The notes under the pieces were generated by a model, which was not told the origin of the DNA, ran no database searches, and worked only from the letters and a program-made list of their open reading frames with translations. The position numbers and the translations under genes were made by a program. Shown here piece after piece: positions 24,958 to 34,472 of a DNA stretch of 64,000 bases. This DNA is from Erythrobacter sp. SCSIO 43205. Lineage in GTDB: Bacteria > Pseudomonadota > Alphaproteobacteria > Sphingomonadales > Sphingomonadaceae. How positions within the stretch are numbered: the stretch's first letter is position 1; each line of letters starts with the position of its first letter. The stretch is taken from positions 248,001 through 312,000 of the forward strand of contig NZ_CP063202.1 in assembly GCF_019904235.1 (NCBI RefSeq), read 5' to 3'.

Positions 24958-26430
24958 CTAGCCGAATAAATCGTCTTGCGCCGGGGGTGGTATGGTTCGT
25001 TTAGGCTTACGCTTGGGCGAAGGAGCAGCGGGTGGGGGCGCATCGCCCACACCCACAGCCAGCTCGCCATCTTTGAACTTGAGCGTCAACGCGTTGTATT
25101 TGGCCGCCTCATCGCGCGCGGTCACGACGCTTCCATCGCTTCCGCGCACTAAAGCAAACCCACGTTCAAGCGGTTTTTCGGGGTGCAATTGCTCCATCAA
25201 GCGGGAAAGCGCATCGAGCCGCCGTTGACGCTCAGCGATTGGGCGCTCGACAAGGGAAGGGTTCAGTCGCACCCGCTCCAAACGATCACGTCGTCCGTCT
25301 AGCGCCTGTGTGAGCAATCGCGGACTAAGCCGCGCTTTCCACTCTGCCAATTGCTCGCGTCCGCGCCCTGCCCGGTCCTGAAGGCCGCGTCGCAGGCGTT
25401 CGGATAGGTCGTCGAGCCGCTGGGCTTGCGGTTGGAGCAGCGCCTCGATCCGTGGCATCCGCCTGACGCGGGCCTCCAACCGTTCGCGCCCAAGCTCGAC
25501 AGGGCGATAGACAGCGCGCCGCCCCCGCGTCGCGAAGTCCGCCACTGTAGCTTGCAAATCCACCCGCACCGGCACCGCCATCTCCGCAGCAGCGGTTGGC
25601 GTTGGCGCGCGGCGGTCGGCGGCATAGTCGGCCAAGGTCGTATCGGTTTCGTGGCCCACGGCAGAGATTACCGGGATCGAGCACTCCGCAATCGCGCGAA
25701 CCACAATCTCTTCATTGAAGGACCAAAGATCCTCAATCGAACCACCTCCGCGCGCAACGATCACCACATCGGGCCGCGCAATCGGTCCGCCCGGAGCAAT
25801 CTCGGAAAAGCCGCGAATTGCCCCGGCCACTTGCTCAGCCGCACCCTGCCCCTGAACCAGCACAGGCCACACCAGCACGTGGCTGGGAAAGCGATCGGCA
25901 AGGCGGTGGAGAATATCGCGGATGACGCTGCCCGTCGGCGATGTCACAACCCCGATGGTGCGCGGCAGGAAAGGCAGGCGGCGCTTTCTTTCGCGGGCAA
26001 AAAGCCCCTCCGCCTCAAGCCGTGCGCGGGTCTTCGCCAGCAGCGCGAGCAATGCGCCCTCGCCCGCGATTTCAAGGCTGTCCATCACGATCTGATATTT
26101 GGAGCGCCCCGGATATGTCGTGAGCTTGCCCGTGGCGATCACTTCCAGCCCGTCTTCGGGCACAAACGCCAGCCGCCCTGCGTTGCCACGCCACATAACG
26201 CCGTCGAGCACAGCCTGATCATCTTTCAGTGCGCAATACATATGCCCGGAGGCCGCGCGTTTGACGCCTGAAAGTTCGCCGCGAAGCCGGACATAACCGA
26301 AACGATCCTCAACTGTGCGCTTCAAGCTTTGCGAAATCTCGCTGATAGTCAGCGGTTCGGCATTGTCGCCTTGGCGGCTGCGCGCTAGCAGACCGGAACT
26401 GTCAGAAGATGAAGAGGGGCTGCGAGCCAT
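24958..26430 (-). CDS. xseA: Exodeoxyribonuclease VII large subunit
   Basis: This 490-residue subunit of the ssDNA exonuclease used in repair has an N-terminal OB fold (about 25-125, [20 protein letters not shown]). The catalytic part contains [35 protein letters not shown] and [21 protein letters not shown] coiled-coil C-terminus and a Pro/Lys-rich tail follow. The start ATG at 26430 overlaps the purD ATG on the other strand through the shared CATG. An alternative upstream start (26505) would lie inside purD. The small subunit xseB is not in the window. Confidence 0.93.
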   Translation of the reverse strand: MARSPSSSSDSSGLLARSRQGDNAEPLTISEISQSLKRTVEDRFGYVRLRGELSGVKRAASGHMYCALKDDQAVLDGVMWRGNAGRLAFVPEDGLEVIATGKLTTYPGRSKYQIVMDSLEIAGEGALLALLAKTRARLEAEGLFARERKRRLPFLPRTIGVVTSPTGSVIRDILHRLADRFPSHVLVWPVLVQGQGAAEQVAGAIRGFSEIAPGGPIARPDVVIVARGGGSIEDLWSFNEEIVVRAIAECSIPVISAVGHETDTTLADYAADRRAPTPTAAAEMAVPVRVDLQATVADFATRGRRAVYRPVELGRERLEARVRRMPRIEALLQPQAQRLDDLSERLRRGLQDRAGRGREQLAEWKARLSPRLLTQALDGRRDRLERVRLNPSLVERPIAERQRRLDALSRLMEQLHPEKPLERGFALVRGSDGSVVTARDEAAKYNALTLKFKDGELAVGVGDAPPPAAPSPKRKPKRTIPPPAQDDLFG

Positions 26431-27700
26431 GAATATCCTGTTGATCGGGTCGGGTGGCCGTGAACATGGTCTAGCTTGGAAGCTGGCGCAATCCTTGTCC
26501 ACCAAGAAGCTTTACGCGGCACCTGGAAATCCGGGCATTGCCGAAGAGGCGCAAGTGGTCGCCCTGGATGTGAGCGATCACACAGCTGTTGTCGAATTCT
26601 GCAAGACCAACGCGATCGACCTTGTCGTCATTGGCCCGGAAGCCCCACTGGTCGATGGGCTTGCCGATAGCCTCGAATGGGCCGGAGTGCCCGCATTCGG
26701 CCCATCTGCCAAGGCTGCGCAATTGGAGGGGTCAAAGGGCTTTACCAAGGATTTGTGCGCGCGGGCCAATATCCCCACCGGTGGCTATGTACGGACACAC
26801 TCGCTTAGTGAGGCGACCGAGGCTCTGACGAAATTCTCAGCGCCTTACGTGCTCAAGGCCGATGGGCTAGCCGCTGGCAAAGGCGTGGTGATCGCCGCAA
26901 ACTTGGAAGAGGCCGAAGCAGCGCTTGCCGATATGTTCGATGGCGCGTTTGGAGATGCAGGCGCGCAGGTTGTGATTGAGGAATTCCTTGAGGGCGAAGA
27001 GGCGAGCTTTTTCGCTATCACCGATGGGACGCACGTCCTGCCCTTTGGCACCGCGCAGGACCACAAACAGGTGGGCGAAGGCGATGTTGGCCTCAACACT
27101 GGCGGGATGGGCGCTTATTCCCCTGCACCAGTCTTGACCGAGGAACTGCAACAGCGCGTTCTGGACGAAATTATTCAGCCCACGGTCGACTCTATGCGCG
27201 CAGAAGGCACACCTTATTCCGGCGTGCTTTACGCAGGGCTTATGCTGACCGCGAGCGGGCCTCAGCTGATTGAATACAATTGCCGGTTTGGCGACCCGGA
27301 ATGTCAGGTGCTCATGACGCGGTTCGAAGGCGACCTTGCTGCGCTGATGCTCGCGTGTGCCAAGGGTGAGCTTGCAGGCCAAAAGGCCAATTTCGCTCCC
27401 GAAACCGCGCTTACCGTAGTGATGTGCGCCAATGGCTATCCCGGCACGCCCGAAAAGGGCGGACGCGTTGATCTGGGCGATGCAGAGGCGAACGGGGCCA
27501 AGGTTTTCCACGCAGGGACAACGATGAAAGACGGCCAGCTTGTTGCCAACGGAGGCCGCGTCCTGAATGTGACCGCAAGCGGGGCAAATGTGACCGAGGC
27601 AAAGGCGGCGGCTTATGAAGCAGTGGCAAAGGTGGACTTTCCAAGCGGCTTTTACCGCAGCGACATTGGCTGGAAAGAAGTGGCGCGCGAAGGCTCTTGA
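26429..27700 (+). CDS. purD: Phosphoribosylamine-glycine ligase
   Basis: This 423-residue ATP-grasp enzyme (normal length) makes GAR in purine synthesis. It starts [19 protein letters not shown], as expected for PurD, which fixes the ATG at 26429. Further motifs are [58 protein letters not shown] [17 protein letters not shown] and [13 protein letters not shown]. It is transcribed divergently from xseA with start codons overlapping by two bases. Confidence 0.96.
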   Translation: MNILLIGSGGREHGLAWKLAQSLSTKKLYAAPGNPGIAEEAQVVALDVSDHTAVVEFCKTNAIDLVVIGPEAPLVDGLADSLEWAGVPAFGPSAKAAQLEGSKGFTKDLCARANIPTGGYVRTHSLSEATEALTKFSAPYVLKADGLAAGKGVVIAANLEEAEAALADMFDGAFGDAGAQVVIEEFLEGEEASFFAITDGTHVLPFGTAQDHKQVGEGDVGLNTGGMGAYSPAPVLTEELQQRVLDEIIQPTVDSMRAEGTPYSGVLYAGLMLTASGPQLIEYNCRFGDPECQVLMTRFEGDLAALMLACAKGELAGQKANFAPETALTVVMCANGYPGTPEKGGRVDLGDAEANGAKVFHAGTTMKDGQLVANGGRVLNVTASGANVTEAKAAAYEAVAKVDFPSGFYRSDIGWKEVAREGS

Positions 27701-27707
27701 GCGAAAT

Positions 27708-27721
27708 TTGATTTAGATCAA
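27708..27721 (+). promoter_or_regulatory. Perfect FNR/Anr-type box
   Basis: TTGAT-TTAG-ATCAA matches the FNR-family consensus TTGAT-N4-ATCAA exactly. It lies between purD and a cytochrome c gene, centred 41.5 bp before the cytochrome ATG. Because a ribosome site (AGGAAAGA) follows, the RNA start must lie close behind the box, so repression or an unusual activation position is possible. Two Crp/Fnr genes lie at 1.7-3.3 kb. Confidence 0.65.
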
Positions 27722-27755
27722 CGACGATTGCACCTCCCCTGTGTAGGAAAGAACA

Positions 27756-28109
27756 ATGACCCAACGCTCTCTCTTGCTCACTCCTGTTGCCGTTGGCTTC
27801 ACGCTGGCGCTTTCGGCCTGCGTGACAACGCGGCCGACCGCTCCAGCGCAGCCGCCTGCTTTCGTCGAAGCGGCGTGTGGGGGATGCCATTCGGTCGAGC
27901 CGCCTTTCCTCTCGCCCACTGCGGCCGTGCCGAGCTTTGAATCGATTGCCAACCGCCCCGGCGTGACGCGCGCGACTATCCAGGCCTGGCTCAGAAACGC
28001 GCACAATTACCCGGAGCAAATGGACTTTGACCTCACCCAAGAGAAGGTGGAAGAGGTCGCAGACTATATGATCACTCTGCGGCGGAGCGATTACGTGCCT
28101 GTGGAGTGA
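27756..28109 (+). CDS. Small cytochrome c, probable lipoprotein
   Basis: This 117-residue protein has a signal ending LSAC (lipobox, Cys at about 21) and one haem-binding motif CGGCH (about 41-45). A distal Met is likely in YMITLRRS or PEQMDFDL. It should be a periplasmic electron carrier held to the membrane. AGGAAAGA precedes the ATG. The perfect FNR-type box upstream suggests oxygen-dependent control. The partner oxidase or reductase is not in the window. Confidence 0.88.
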   Translation: MTQRSLLLTPVAVGFTLALSACVTTRPTAPAQPPAFVEAACGGCHSVEPPFLSPTAAVPSFESIANRPGVTRATIQAWLRNAHNYPEQMDFDLTQEKVEEVADYMITLRRSDYVPVE

Positions 28110-28123
28110 TTGTTTAAGCTGAG

Positions 28124-28151
28124 CCGTCATCCCGGCGAATGCCGGAACGAC
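28124..28151. repeat. Intergenic palindromic repeat (CGTCATCCCGG type)
   Basis: CCGGC-GAAT-GCCGG with outer CGTC/GACG arms lies in the convergent gap between the cytochrome c and kinase genes. This sequence type is a widespread alphaproteobacterial intergenic palindrome. The rest of the 222-bp gap shows no gene. Confidence 0.6.
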
Positions 28152-28331
28152 GAGAGCAGTTTTCCTACTTTGCCAGTGCGAGCTAGTTCGGCTCAATGCC
28201 GTTTCCAGCCCCATCGAGCGCGCTCGCCCATCAATCGGAAAAGCCGATTAAAGCGCCGCAAATTGATCGATCCGATTTTCCGCTCTTGAACAGTGTCTCA
28301 AACGGATAGTTTCGCCCGGCAATTGCGAGGC

Positions 28332-29345
28332 TTAGAGGCTTTTCTCCATAAGTGCCTGCATATCTGCCTCAGGCCGGGGGCCGTAATGCGAGATTACCTC
28401 CGCTGCAGCAATCGCGCCGCGTTTAAGGCACGTCTCAAGCTTCTCTTCATGCACAAAGCCGGCAAGGAAACCTGCGGCGAATTGGTCGCCTGCCCCGGTT
28501 GTATCGACCACCTTGGCAACAGGGGCCGCAGCCACAACCGCACGCTCGCCATAGGCGCTTGCAACCGCCCCTTTGGCACTGCGGGTGGCGACAAGGACAG
28601 GCACATCAGCAGCGACCTGATCAAAGCCGGTGTCGAAGTCCTCTTCACCCGTGAGCGTTGCAAGCTCGCTTTCGTTGACGAAGAGGATGTCGATCATCCC
28701 TTCCTTGATCATTGCGCGAAAATCATCGCCGTGGCGGTCGATGACAAAGCTTTCCGAGGCGGTGAAAGCGACTTTACGACCAGCGTCGCGGGCCACCTGA
28801 ATTGCGCGGCGCATGGCGCGGCGTGGCTCTTCCGGGTCCCAGAGATAGCCTTCGAGATAAAGGATGCTTGCGCTTGCGATCAGCTCCTCGCTGAGCGCGG
28901 CGGCGGGCAGAAATTGACCGGCGCCAAGGTCTGTGTTCATCGTGCGCTCTCCATCAGGGGTCACGAAGATAAGGCAGCGGCCCGTTGGTGGATTGTCGGG
29001 TGTCCCGTCGGACGGGCGCGCAGGGGTGTCAAAGTCGATGCCAGTTGCGCGCATATCGTGGGCAAAGACTTTGCCGAACTGATCATCAGCAACCTGTCCG
29101 ATGAAAGCGCATTGGATGTCGAGCGCGGCAAGCCCGGCCAAAGTGTTTGCCGCCGAACCGCCCGATTTCTCAGTCGCGGGGCCCATCGCTTCATACAAAC
29201 GATCAGCGCCCGCCGGATCGACCAGGGTCATGCCGCCACGGTTAAGGCCAAGCTCTTCAATATCCTCATCTTCGCAAGAGGCGATAATATCGACGATAGC
29301 ATTGCCGATTGCGACAACATCGTAGCGGGGGTCGGTGGTGGGCAA
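28332..29345 (-). CDS. PfkB-family adenosine kinase-like sugar kinase
   Basis: This 337-residue kinase has GNAIVDIIASCED near the start, SGGSAANTLAGLA, FVNESELATLTG and the PfkB signature DTTGAGDQFAAGFLAG with catalytic Asp. The SGGSAANT and length resemble bacterial adenosine kinases, which make AMP from adenosine; a related nucleoside or sugar kinase is possible. It stands alone on the minus strand. A large plus-strand ORF over the same bases is an antisense shadow. Confidence 0.9.
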   Translation of the reverse strand: MPTTDPRYDVVAIGNAIVDIIASCEDEDIEELGLNRGGMTLVDPAGADRLYEAMGPATEKSGGSAANTLAGLAALDIQCAFIGQVADDQFGKVFAHDMRATGIDFDTPARPSDGTPDNPPTGRCLIFVTPDGERTMNTDLGAGQFLPAAALSEELIASASILYLEGYLWDPEEPRRAMRRAIQVARDAGRKVAFTASESFVIDRHGDDFRAMIKEGMIDILFVNESELATLTGEEDFDTGFDQVAADVPVLVATRSAKGAVASAYGERAVVAAAPVAKVVDTTGAGDQFAAGFLAGFVHEEKLETCLKRGAIAAAEVISHYGPRPEADMQALMEKSL

Positions 29346-29499
29346 GGTGTGTATCCTGTCTGGCGTGAGAAGGTAGAGTATGTCTTGGCAAACCGCCTAG
29401 CCCGATGCGCTGGCGAGGCCAAGTGCTTTAGGCCTTGTTGGCAAACAGGATGAACCGGCAAGGTTTGACTTCAATGGCTCAGATACGCACAGGGACGAC

Positions 29500-30186
29500 A
29501 TGAATCCAGTTTTGACAGCCTTGAGGAAGGGGTTTGCGCAGCTTGGCGACAGGGTTGTGGCGCGGCTTTTACTCAAGACTGCGCTTATCACGCTGATCGT
29601 CTTTCTTGTGCTTGGAGCGCTTGCATATCTTGGCCTGACGGCTGCCTTCGCGGCGAATGGTCTTGAGGGCGCGGGCCTTGCTGGCGCGGTTGCGGCAGTG
29701 CTTCTAACTGGCCTCGCGTTCTGGTTCCTGTTCCGCGTGGTGGCATTGGCCGTATTGCAATTCTTTGCTGACGAAGTGGTGCTGGCGGTGGAGACGCGGC
29801 ACTATCCAGAAGCCGCAAAAACAGCGCGCAAATTGCCGTTCCGACGCGATTTTGCCAATTCGCTCAAAGGAGCAGGCCGCGCGCTTTTATACAATGCGCT
29901 TGCCGCGCCAATTGCGCTTGTGCTGATCTTCACAGCGGTCGGGCCTGCGATTGTGTTTCTTGTCGTCAATGCGGTGCTCTTGGGGCGCGAGCTTACCGAT
30001 ATGGCTTGGGTGAGGCATTGTGGCGAGCATCCTGAAGCCAACCCGGTGCCCAAGGTACAGCGCTTAATGCTTGGCGCAGTTATCGCCGCAATTATGCTCG
30101 TGCCCATTGCCAATTTTCTGGGTGCTATCCTAGGAGCAGCGGCAGGCACTCACTTGGTGCATGGGGCAAGAGAACGGAAAGGATAA
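29500..30186 (+). CDS. EI24/CysZ-like membrane protein
   Basis: This 228-residue membrane protein has four to six hydrophobic segments (about 25-50, 62-90, 128-165, 188-215) in the EI24 (formerly DUF540) pattern, with LLYNALAAPIALVLI and FLVVNAVLLGRELTDMAWVR. CysZ members are linked to sulfate uptake, but no cys genes are near. The ATG at 29500 has AGGGACGA upstream. The following lipoprotein gene lies 12 bp downstream. Confidence 0.8.
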   Translation: MNPVLTALRKGFAQLGDRVVARLLLKTALITLIVFLVLGALAYLGLTAAFAANGLEGAGLAGAVAAVLLTGLAFWFLFRVVALAVLQFFADEVVLAVETRHYPEAAKTARKLPFRRDFANSLKGAGRALLYNALAAPIALVLIFTAVGPAIVFLVVNAVLLGRELTDMAWVRHCGEHPEANPVPKVQRLMLGAVIAAIMLVPIANFLGAILGAAAGTHLVHGARERKG

Positions 30187-30198
30187 GAGCGTCTTGTG

Positions 30199-30600
30199 AT
30201 GCGGAAAGGCTTGAGCGTCATTGCCCTTTGTGCGGCCTTCGTCTCGGCTTGTTCGCCGAACGCAGCCCCACGCTCGGCTTCTGCGGGAGCAGCAGCGTCC
30301 GCAGGCGGCTTTCGAACACCCGTGGTCCAAAACGAGCGCGGGCTTGAAAGCATAATCGGCAAAGGCGCAAACGCCCTGACACAGCGTTTCGGTTCTGCGC
30401 GCATTGACCTTTCCGAAGGCGATGCGCGCAAGCTTCAATTTTCCTCAAACGAATGTGTTCTCGACATCTTCCTTTACCCCTTGCGCGGCAATGAAGCGCC
30501 CGTTGCGACCCATGTCGAGGCGCGCCAGCGTGTGGGAGGCGCCGGGGCGGACCGGGCGCGCTGTATCGCTGACATCGAACAGGGTCGAAATGGCGGTTAA
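30199..30600 (+). CDS. Small lipoprotein of unknown function
   Basis: This 133-residue precursor has the lipobox AFVSAC, an Ala/Ser-rich linker and a compact domain (GLESIIGKGANALTQRFGSA; LDIFLYPLRG). Two cysteines remain (NECVLDIF; RARCIAD). The domain recalls small periplasmic proteins that follow EI24-like genes. No family is named. ATG 30199 follows a GTG at 30196, and either could be used. Confidence 0.75.
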   Translation: MRKGLSVIALCAAFVSACSPNAAPRSASAGAAASAGGFRTPVVQNERGLESIIGKGANALTQRFGSARIDLSEGDARKLQFSSNECVLDIFLYPLRGNEAPVATHVEARQRVGGAGADRARCIADIEQGRNGG

Positions 30601-30671
30601 ATCATCGTGGTAACCCCACCTTAAGCACATTGTGCGAATGCTGCCCCCTGTATCAAAGGGGTAACACCACA

Positions 30672-31616
30672 ATGACGACGCATTTTACCGCGCTTGCCAA
30701 GGCTGCTGCTGCCGATGGCAAGGTCAGTTCTGAGGAAGTCCTCGCGCTTCGCCAGCAAGGCTGGGGCGATGGGATCATCGTTCGTGAAGAGGCCGAAGCC
30801 TTGTTTGCGCTGAACAATGCGCTTGATGAGCGCGAGCAGGAATGGTGCGACTTTTTTGTCGAGGCGATTGGCGAATATGTGCTCAACGGCACCGAGCCCA
30901 AACGCCAATGCAGCGAAGCGGAAGCCCGCTGGCTGATCGCGCAGATTGATCATGACGGCGTGATGGAAAGCTTCGTCGAGTTGGAGACTTTGGTCCGCAT
31001 TATCGAGCGCGCTGAAAATGTGCCGAGCCTTTTGAAAGACTATGTCATTGAGCAGGTCGAGAAAGAAGTTCTTACCGGAACCGGGCCCACCCGCTGTGGA
31101 GGGGAGCTGAGCGATGCGCATATCACTGAGGCGGAGGCGAAAATCCTGCGCCGCGTAATCTTTGCAAGCGGTGGATATGGGCCAGCAGCCGTCAGCCGGT
31201 TCGAGGCTGAAATGCTCTTCCGCCTGAAAGACGCGACTTTGGCTGAGGCAAATGCAGCCGAGTGGGACGAAGTGTTCCTTGATGGGGTAAGCAATTACCT
31301 CAAGGGCTTTGCTCTACAAAACGCGCAGCTTGAGCATGGGCGCGCAAAAGAGCTTGAGGCGTTTGTCGCTGATAATCAGGCCAATGTCGGGCGGTTTTTC
31401 GGCAGAATGGTCCGCGAAGTTCCGCAAGCAGCAAACCATTTTGGCAAGGTGTTCGGCAAAAAACAGCCCAGTGCCCCAAGCTATGAAGAGCAGGCCGCAG
31501 CAGGCGAAGCGATCACCGACCACGAGCAGCAATGGCTTGATGCCATGATTGAGGCCGACGGCGAGGTTGACGATCTTGAGCGCCGATTGCTTGCGCGGAT
31601 TATCGAAGAGGGCTGA
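30672..31616 (+). CDS. Hypothetical acidic protein with internal repeats (TerB-like?)
   Basis: This 314-residue acidic, helical cytoplasmic protein has repeated blocks: ADGKVSSEEVLALRQQGW near the N-terminus, HDGVMESFVELETLVRIIER in the middle and ADGEVDDLERRLLARIIEEG at the end. The Asp-Gly-x-Val/Met pattern with helices recalls TerB-type or EF-hand-like repeats. WCDFFVEAIGEYVLNG and WDEVFLDGVSNYLKGF are also mutually similar, indicating internal duplication. The function is unknown. Confidence 0.75.
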   Translation: MTTHFTALAKAAAADGKVSSEEVLALRQQGWGDGIIVREEAEALFALNNALDEREQEWCDFFVEAIGEYVLNGTEPKRQCSEAEARWLIAQIDHDGVMESFVELETLVRIIERAENVPSLLKDYVIEQVEKEVLTGTGPTRCGGELSDAHITEAEAKILRRVIFASGGYGPAAVSRFEAEMLFRLKDATLAEANAAEWDEVFLDGVSNYLKGFALQNAQLEHGRAKELEAFVADNQANVGRFFGRMVREVPQAANHFGKVFGKKQPSAPSYEEQAAAGEAITDHEQQWLDAMIEADGEVDDLERRLLARIIEEG

Positions 31617-31652
31617 ACCACCGCTGGGCCTTTTGGGGGCCCGCGCAAGAAT

Positions 31653-32015
31653 TCAAACCATAAAGCTTTCGCCGCAGCCACACGCGCCCTTGGCGTTGGG
31701 GTTTTCGAAAGTGAAACCGGCGGTGAAATCGTCTTCGACCCAGTCCATGGTCGAACCCACGAGGTAAAGGACACTCGCCCCGTCGATGTAGAAAGTGCCG
31801 CCAGGCGTTTCGATCTTCTCATCAAACTTGGCTTCTTCGGTGACGTAATCAACCGAATAGGCAAGGCCCGAACACCCCCTGCGCGGTGTCGACAGCTTTA
31901 CGCCAATCGCATCTTCAGGGGCTTGGCTCATCAAATGCGCAATGCGCGCCTCAGCACCTTTTGTAAGGGTCACTGCCGCTGGCATCTTGCGTGTTCTCGC
32001 AGTCGTTTCAGCCAT
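31653..32015 (-). CDS. sufA: Iron-sulfur assembly accessory protein (SufA/HesB family)
   Basis: This 120-residue A-type carrier has the three cluster-binding cysteines: one in RRGCSGLAY and two in ACGCGESF. It should pass Fe-S clusters from the SufBCD scaffold to target proteins. It is the last gene of the SUF operon. The start ATG 32015 overlaps the sufT stop by ATGA; a GTG one codon earlier is also possible. Confidence 0.94.
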   Translation of the reverse strand: MAETTARTRKMPAAVTLTKGAEARIAHLMSQAPEDAIGVKLSTPRRGCSGLAYSVDYVTEEAKFDEKIETPGGTFYIDGASVLYLVGSTMDWVEDDFTAGFTFENPNAKGACGCGESFMV

Positions 32016-32485
32016 CACAACATCCCCAATTCAAGCCGCGCTTCATCTGACATCTTTTCCGGGCTCCATGGCGGATCCCAGACCAATTCGACCTCTGCAT
32101 CGCGAATCCCCGGTACTGAGGACGCGCGCAATTCAACCTCGCCCGGCATCGTCTCGGCAACCGGACAATGCGGCGTGGTCAGCGTCATCGTGATGGTCGC
32201 ATCGCACTCATCATCAACCTCAACCCCGTAAATCAGGCCAAGATCATAGATGTTGACCGGAATTTCCGGGTCATAAATCTCTTTGAGCGCGTCGATAACG
32301 GCTTGCTGCAAATCGCCACCGGCGCCGGTCGCGGTTTCGGCAGGTTTCTGGTGAAGAAAACCTTCCAGATAATCGCGCGTGCGCGGTGCTTCGGCGCCCG
32401 TTTCGGTGGTCGCTTCATCGGGATCGATAGCGTCCTCCACCCTTGCGCGGGGCGGCTTTGTGGGAGCGTCGTTTGGCGTGGTCAT
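32015..32485 (-). CDS. sufT: SUF-associated DUF59/MIP18 protein (SufT)
   Basis: This 156-residue protein has a disordered N-terminus and the DUF59 core ALKEIYDPEIPVNIYDLGLI, TMTLTTPHCPVAETMPGEVE and VWDPPWSPEKMSDEARLELG. Family members help mature Fe-S proteins, especially under iron or oxidative stress. It lies 2 bp after sufS and overlaps sufA. Confidence 0.93.
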   Translation of the reverse strand: MTTPNDAPTKPPRARVEDAIDPDEATTETGAEAPRTRDYLEGFLHQKPAETATGAGGDLQQAVIDALKEIYDPEIPVNIYDLGLIYGVEVDDECDATITMTLTTPHCPVAETMPGEVELRASSVPGIRDAEVELVWDPPWSPEKMSDEARLELGML

Positions 32486-32487
32486 AT

Positions 32488-33717
32488 CTATATGCCTTTT
32501 CCAAAGATCTTACGGGTGCGGGCGATGCCGTCGAGAAGCGCGGTCACGTCTTCTTGCGTCGAATAAAGCCCGAAACTTGCGCGCGCGGTTGCTGGCACGC
32601 CGAGATAATCCATCAAGGGCTGGGCGCAATGGTGCCCGGCGCGAATGGCGACGTTTGCCTCATCGAGAATAGTGCCGAGGTCATGCGGGTGAATGTCATC
32701 GATGGTGAAGCTGACAATGCCCGCGCTATTGGCTGGACCATAAACGGTCACATCATTCATCGCCGTAAGCTCGCGGCGCAAACGCTCGACAAGCTTGGCT
32801 TCGGCTTCGTGCATTGCCCCAAGCCCGACCTCTGACACGTAATCGACCGCCGCGGCAAATGTGATCGCCTCGGTTATGGCAGGAGTGCCCGCTTCAAACC
32901 GCTGTACCCCTGAGCCGTAGGTCGTGCCTTCAAAAGTAACGCGGTCGATCATTGCGCCGCCGCCTTCCCATGCAGGCATATCGGCAAGGATGTCCGCACG
33001 CGCCCACAGCGCTCCAATACCCGTGGGGCCATAGAGTTTGTGGGCGGAGAAAACGTAGAAATCGCAAGTCAGAGCCGCCACATCGACGGGCATATGCGCC
33101 ACCGCCTGACAGCCATCGAGGAGCAGCTTTGCGCCAACCTTATGCGCCATATCGGCTGCGCGCTTGGCGTCGAGAACGCTGCCCAGAACGTTGGAAACGT
33201 GCGCCAAAGCAACGATCTTGTGCTGTTCGGTCAACATCGCTTCGGCAGCGTCCAGATCAATCTGGTGATCATCGGTCAGCGGCACCACATCGATATCCGC
33301 GCCCACTTCCTGCGCCAACATTTGCCACGGCACGATATTGGAGTGGTGCTCCAACTGAGAGAGCAAAATCCGGTCACCCGCCTTGAGATTGGCCCGCCCC
33401 CAGGTCTTCGCCACGAGATTGATCGCCTCGGTCGCCCCGCGCGTGAAAACCAACTCGTCTTCCTTGCCGCCGATCAGAGCGGCAACCCGCCGACGCGCAG
33501 CTTCATAGGCCATCGTCATATCGGCGGAGCGCGAATAGACACCGCGGTGAACGGTTGCGTAATCCTCACCTAGCGCACGCGTCATCGCCTCGATCACGGC
33601 CCGCGGCTTTTGCGCGGTCGCAGCGGTGTCGAGATAATGCCAAGGCTTACCTTCGACAGTGACAAGACCGGGAAAATCAGCGCGCAAATCGCGGTTTAGG
33701 GCTGTGGGAGCATTCAC
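32488..33717 (-). CDS. sufS: Cysteine desulfurase SufS
   Basis: This 409-residue PLP enzyme (family length) takes sulfur from cysteine for cluster assembly. The Schiff-base Lys is in FSAHKLYGPTGIG (about 227) and the persulfide Cys is in RAGHHCAQPLM (about 362). No sufE is found beside it, so another acceptor, such as a remote SufE or SufU, may serve. Its start overlaps the sufD stop (ATGA). Confidence 0.96.
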   Translation of the reverse strand: MNAPTALNRDLRADFPGLVTVEGKPWHYLDTAATAQKPRAVIEAMTRALGEDYATVHRGVYSRSADMTMAYEAARRRVAALIGGKEDELVFTRGATEAINLVAKTWGRANLKAGDRILLSQLEHHSNIVPWQMLAQEVGADIDVVPLTDDHQIDLDAAEAMLTEQHKIVALAHVSNVLGSVLDAKRAADMAHKVGAKLLLDGCQAVAHMPVDVAALTCDFYVFSAHKLYGPTGIGALWARADILADMPAWEGGGAMIDRVTFEGTTYGSGVQRFEAGTPAITEAITFAAAVDYVSEVGLGAMHEAEAKLVERLRRELTAMNDVTVYGPANSAGIVSFTIDDIHPHDLGTILDEANVAIRAGHHCAQPLMDYLGVPATARASFGLYSTQEDVTALLDGIARTRKIFGKGI

Positions 33718-34472
33718 AGCGCCGAACTTTCCAGCGCGGTGAGCGCTTTTTCGAGCAGCTTTTCGCGGGCTCCCTCATCGTCGAGCTCTACAAAGGCATC
33801 GCCGATAAACGCCTGTACCAAAAGCCGTTGCGCTTGCTCAGGAGAGAGGCCCCGCGCAGCCATGTAAAAGCGCGCCGCTTCATCCAATTGGCCAACGGTT
33901 GCACCGTGAGCGCACTTCACATCATCTGCGAAGATTTCGAGTTGCGGTACGGCGTTTGCGCTCGCGCCTGCCTCGAGAAGCAAGCCTTTGAAATCTTGCG
34001 CAGCGTCGGTTTTCTGCGCGTGGCGAGCGACCTTGATCTCGCCAAGGAAATTGCCCGTTGCCTGCCCCCAATGAACCGCGCGAACGGTTTGGTTTGATGT
34101 CGCATTGGGCTCAGCGTGCACAGTTTGCGTCACAAATTCGCGCACCGCATCGCCGCCGCCAATTGTGACCCCGCCAAATTCGAAATGCGCAGCCTTGCCA
34201 AGCGTCACTTCGATCTCAAGCCGGGTGTAATCGGAGCCCGCGCTGGTCGCGAAGACTTCCGCCCGCGCGCCGTCGCCCACCGTCAGGCGGAGGCGGGTGA
34301 CTTCTGGCGCGTCGCCGCCGACAGTCAGGCAGATACGCTTCGTCTCACCGCTGGCGACCGCGACGTCCTGCCAGTCGGCAAGCGCATCTGCGCCAAGCTT
34401 CGCGACCGCATCAATATCGGCGTAGCGCCACGCTTCGTCGCGGCGAGTAGGGAGGGTTGCGGCCTCGCTCAC
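33714..34472 (-). CDS. sufD: SufD, short form
   Basis: This 252-residue scaffold protein is much shorter than the roughly 420-residue enterobacterial SufD but retains the C-terminal core (CAHGATVGQLDEAARFYMAA; LSPEQAQRLLVQAFIGDAF). The N-terminal helical domain is largely missing, as I recall for sphingomonad SufD. It should pair with SufB and bind SufC. It overlaps sufC and sufS by 4 bp each. Confidence 0.92.
   Translation of the reverse strand: MSEAATLPTRRDEAWRYADIDAVAKLGADALADWQDVAVASGETKRICLTVGGDAPEVTRLRLTVGDGARAEVFATSAGSDYTRLEIEVTLGKAAHFEFGGVTIGGGDAVREFVTQTVHAEPNATSNQTVRAVHWGQATGNFLGEIKVARHAQKTDAAQDFKGLLLEAGASANAVPQLEIFADDVKCAHGATVGQLDEAARFYMAARGLSPEQAQRLLVQAFIGDAFVELDDEGAREKLLEKALTALESSAL

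Noticed and set aside
28293..29453. 386-codon plus-strand ORF over the kinase gene
   Set aside because: It is antisense to a complete PfkB kinase with all motifs; its translation is Cys/Arg/His-rich with no family pattern.
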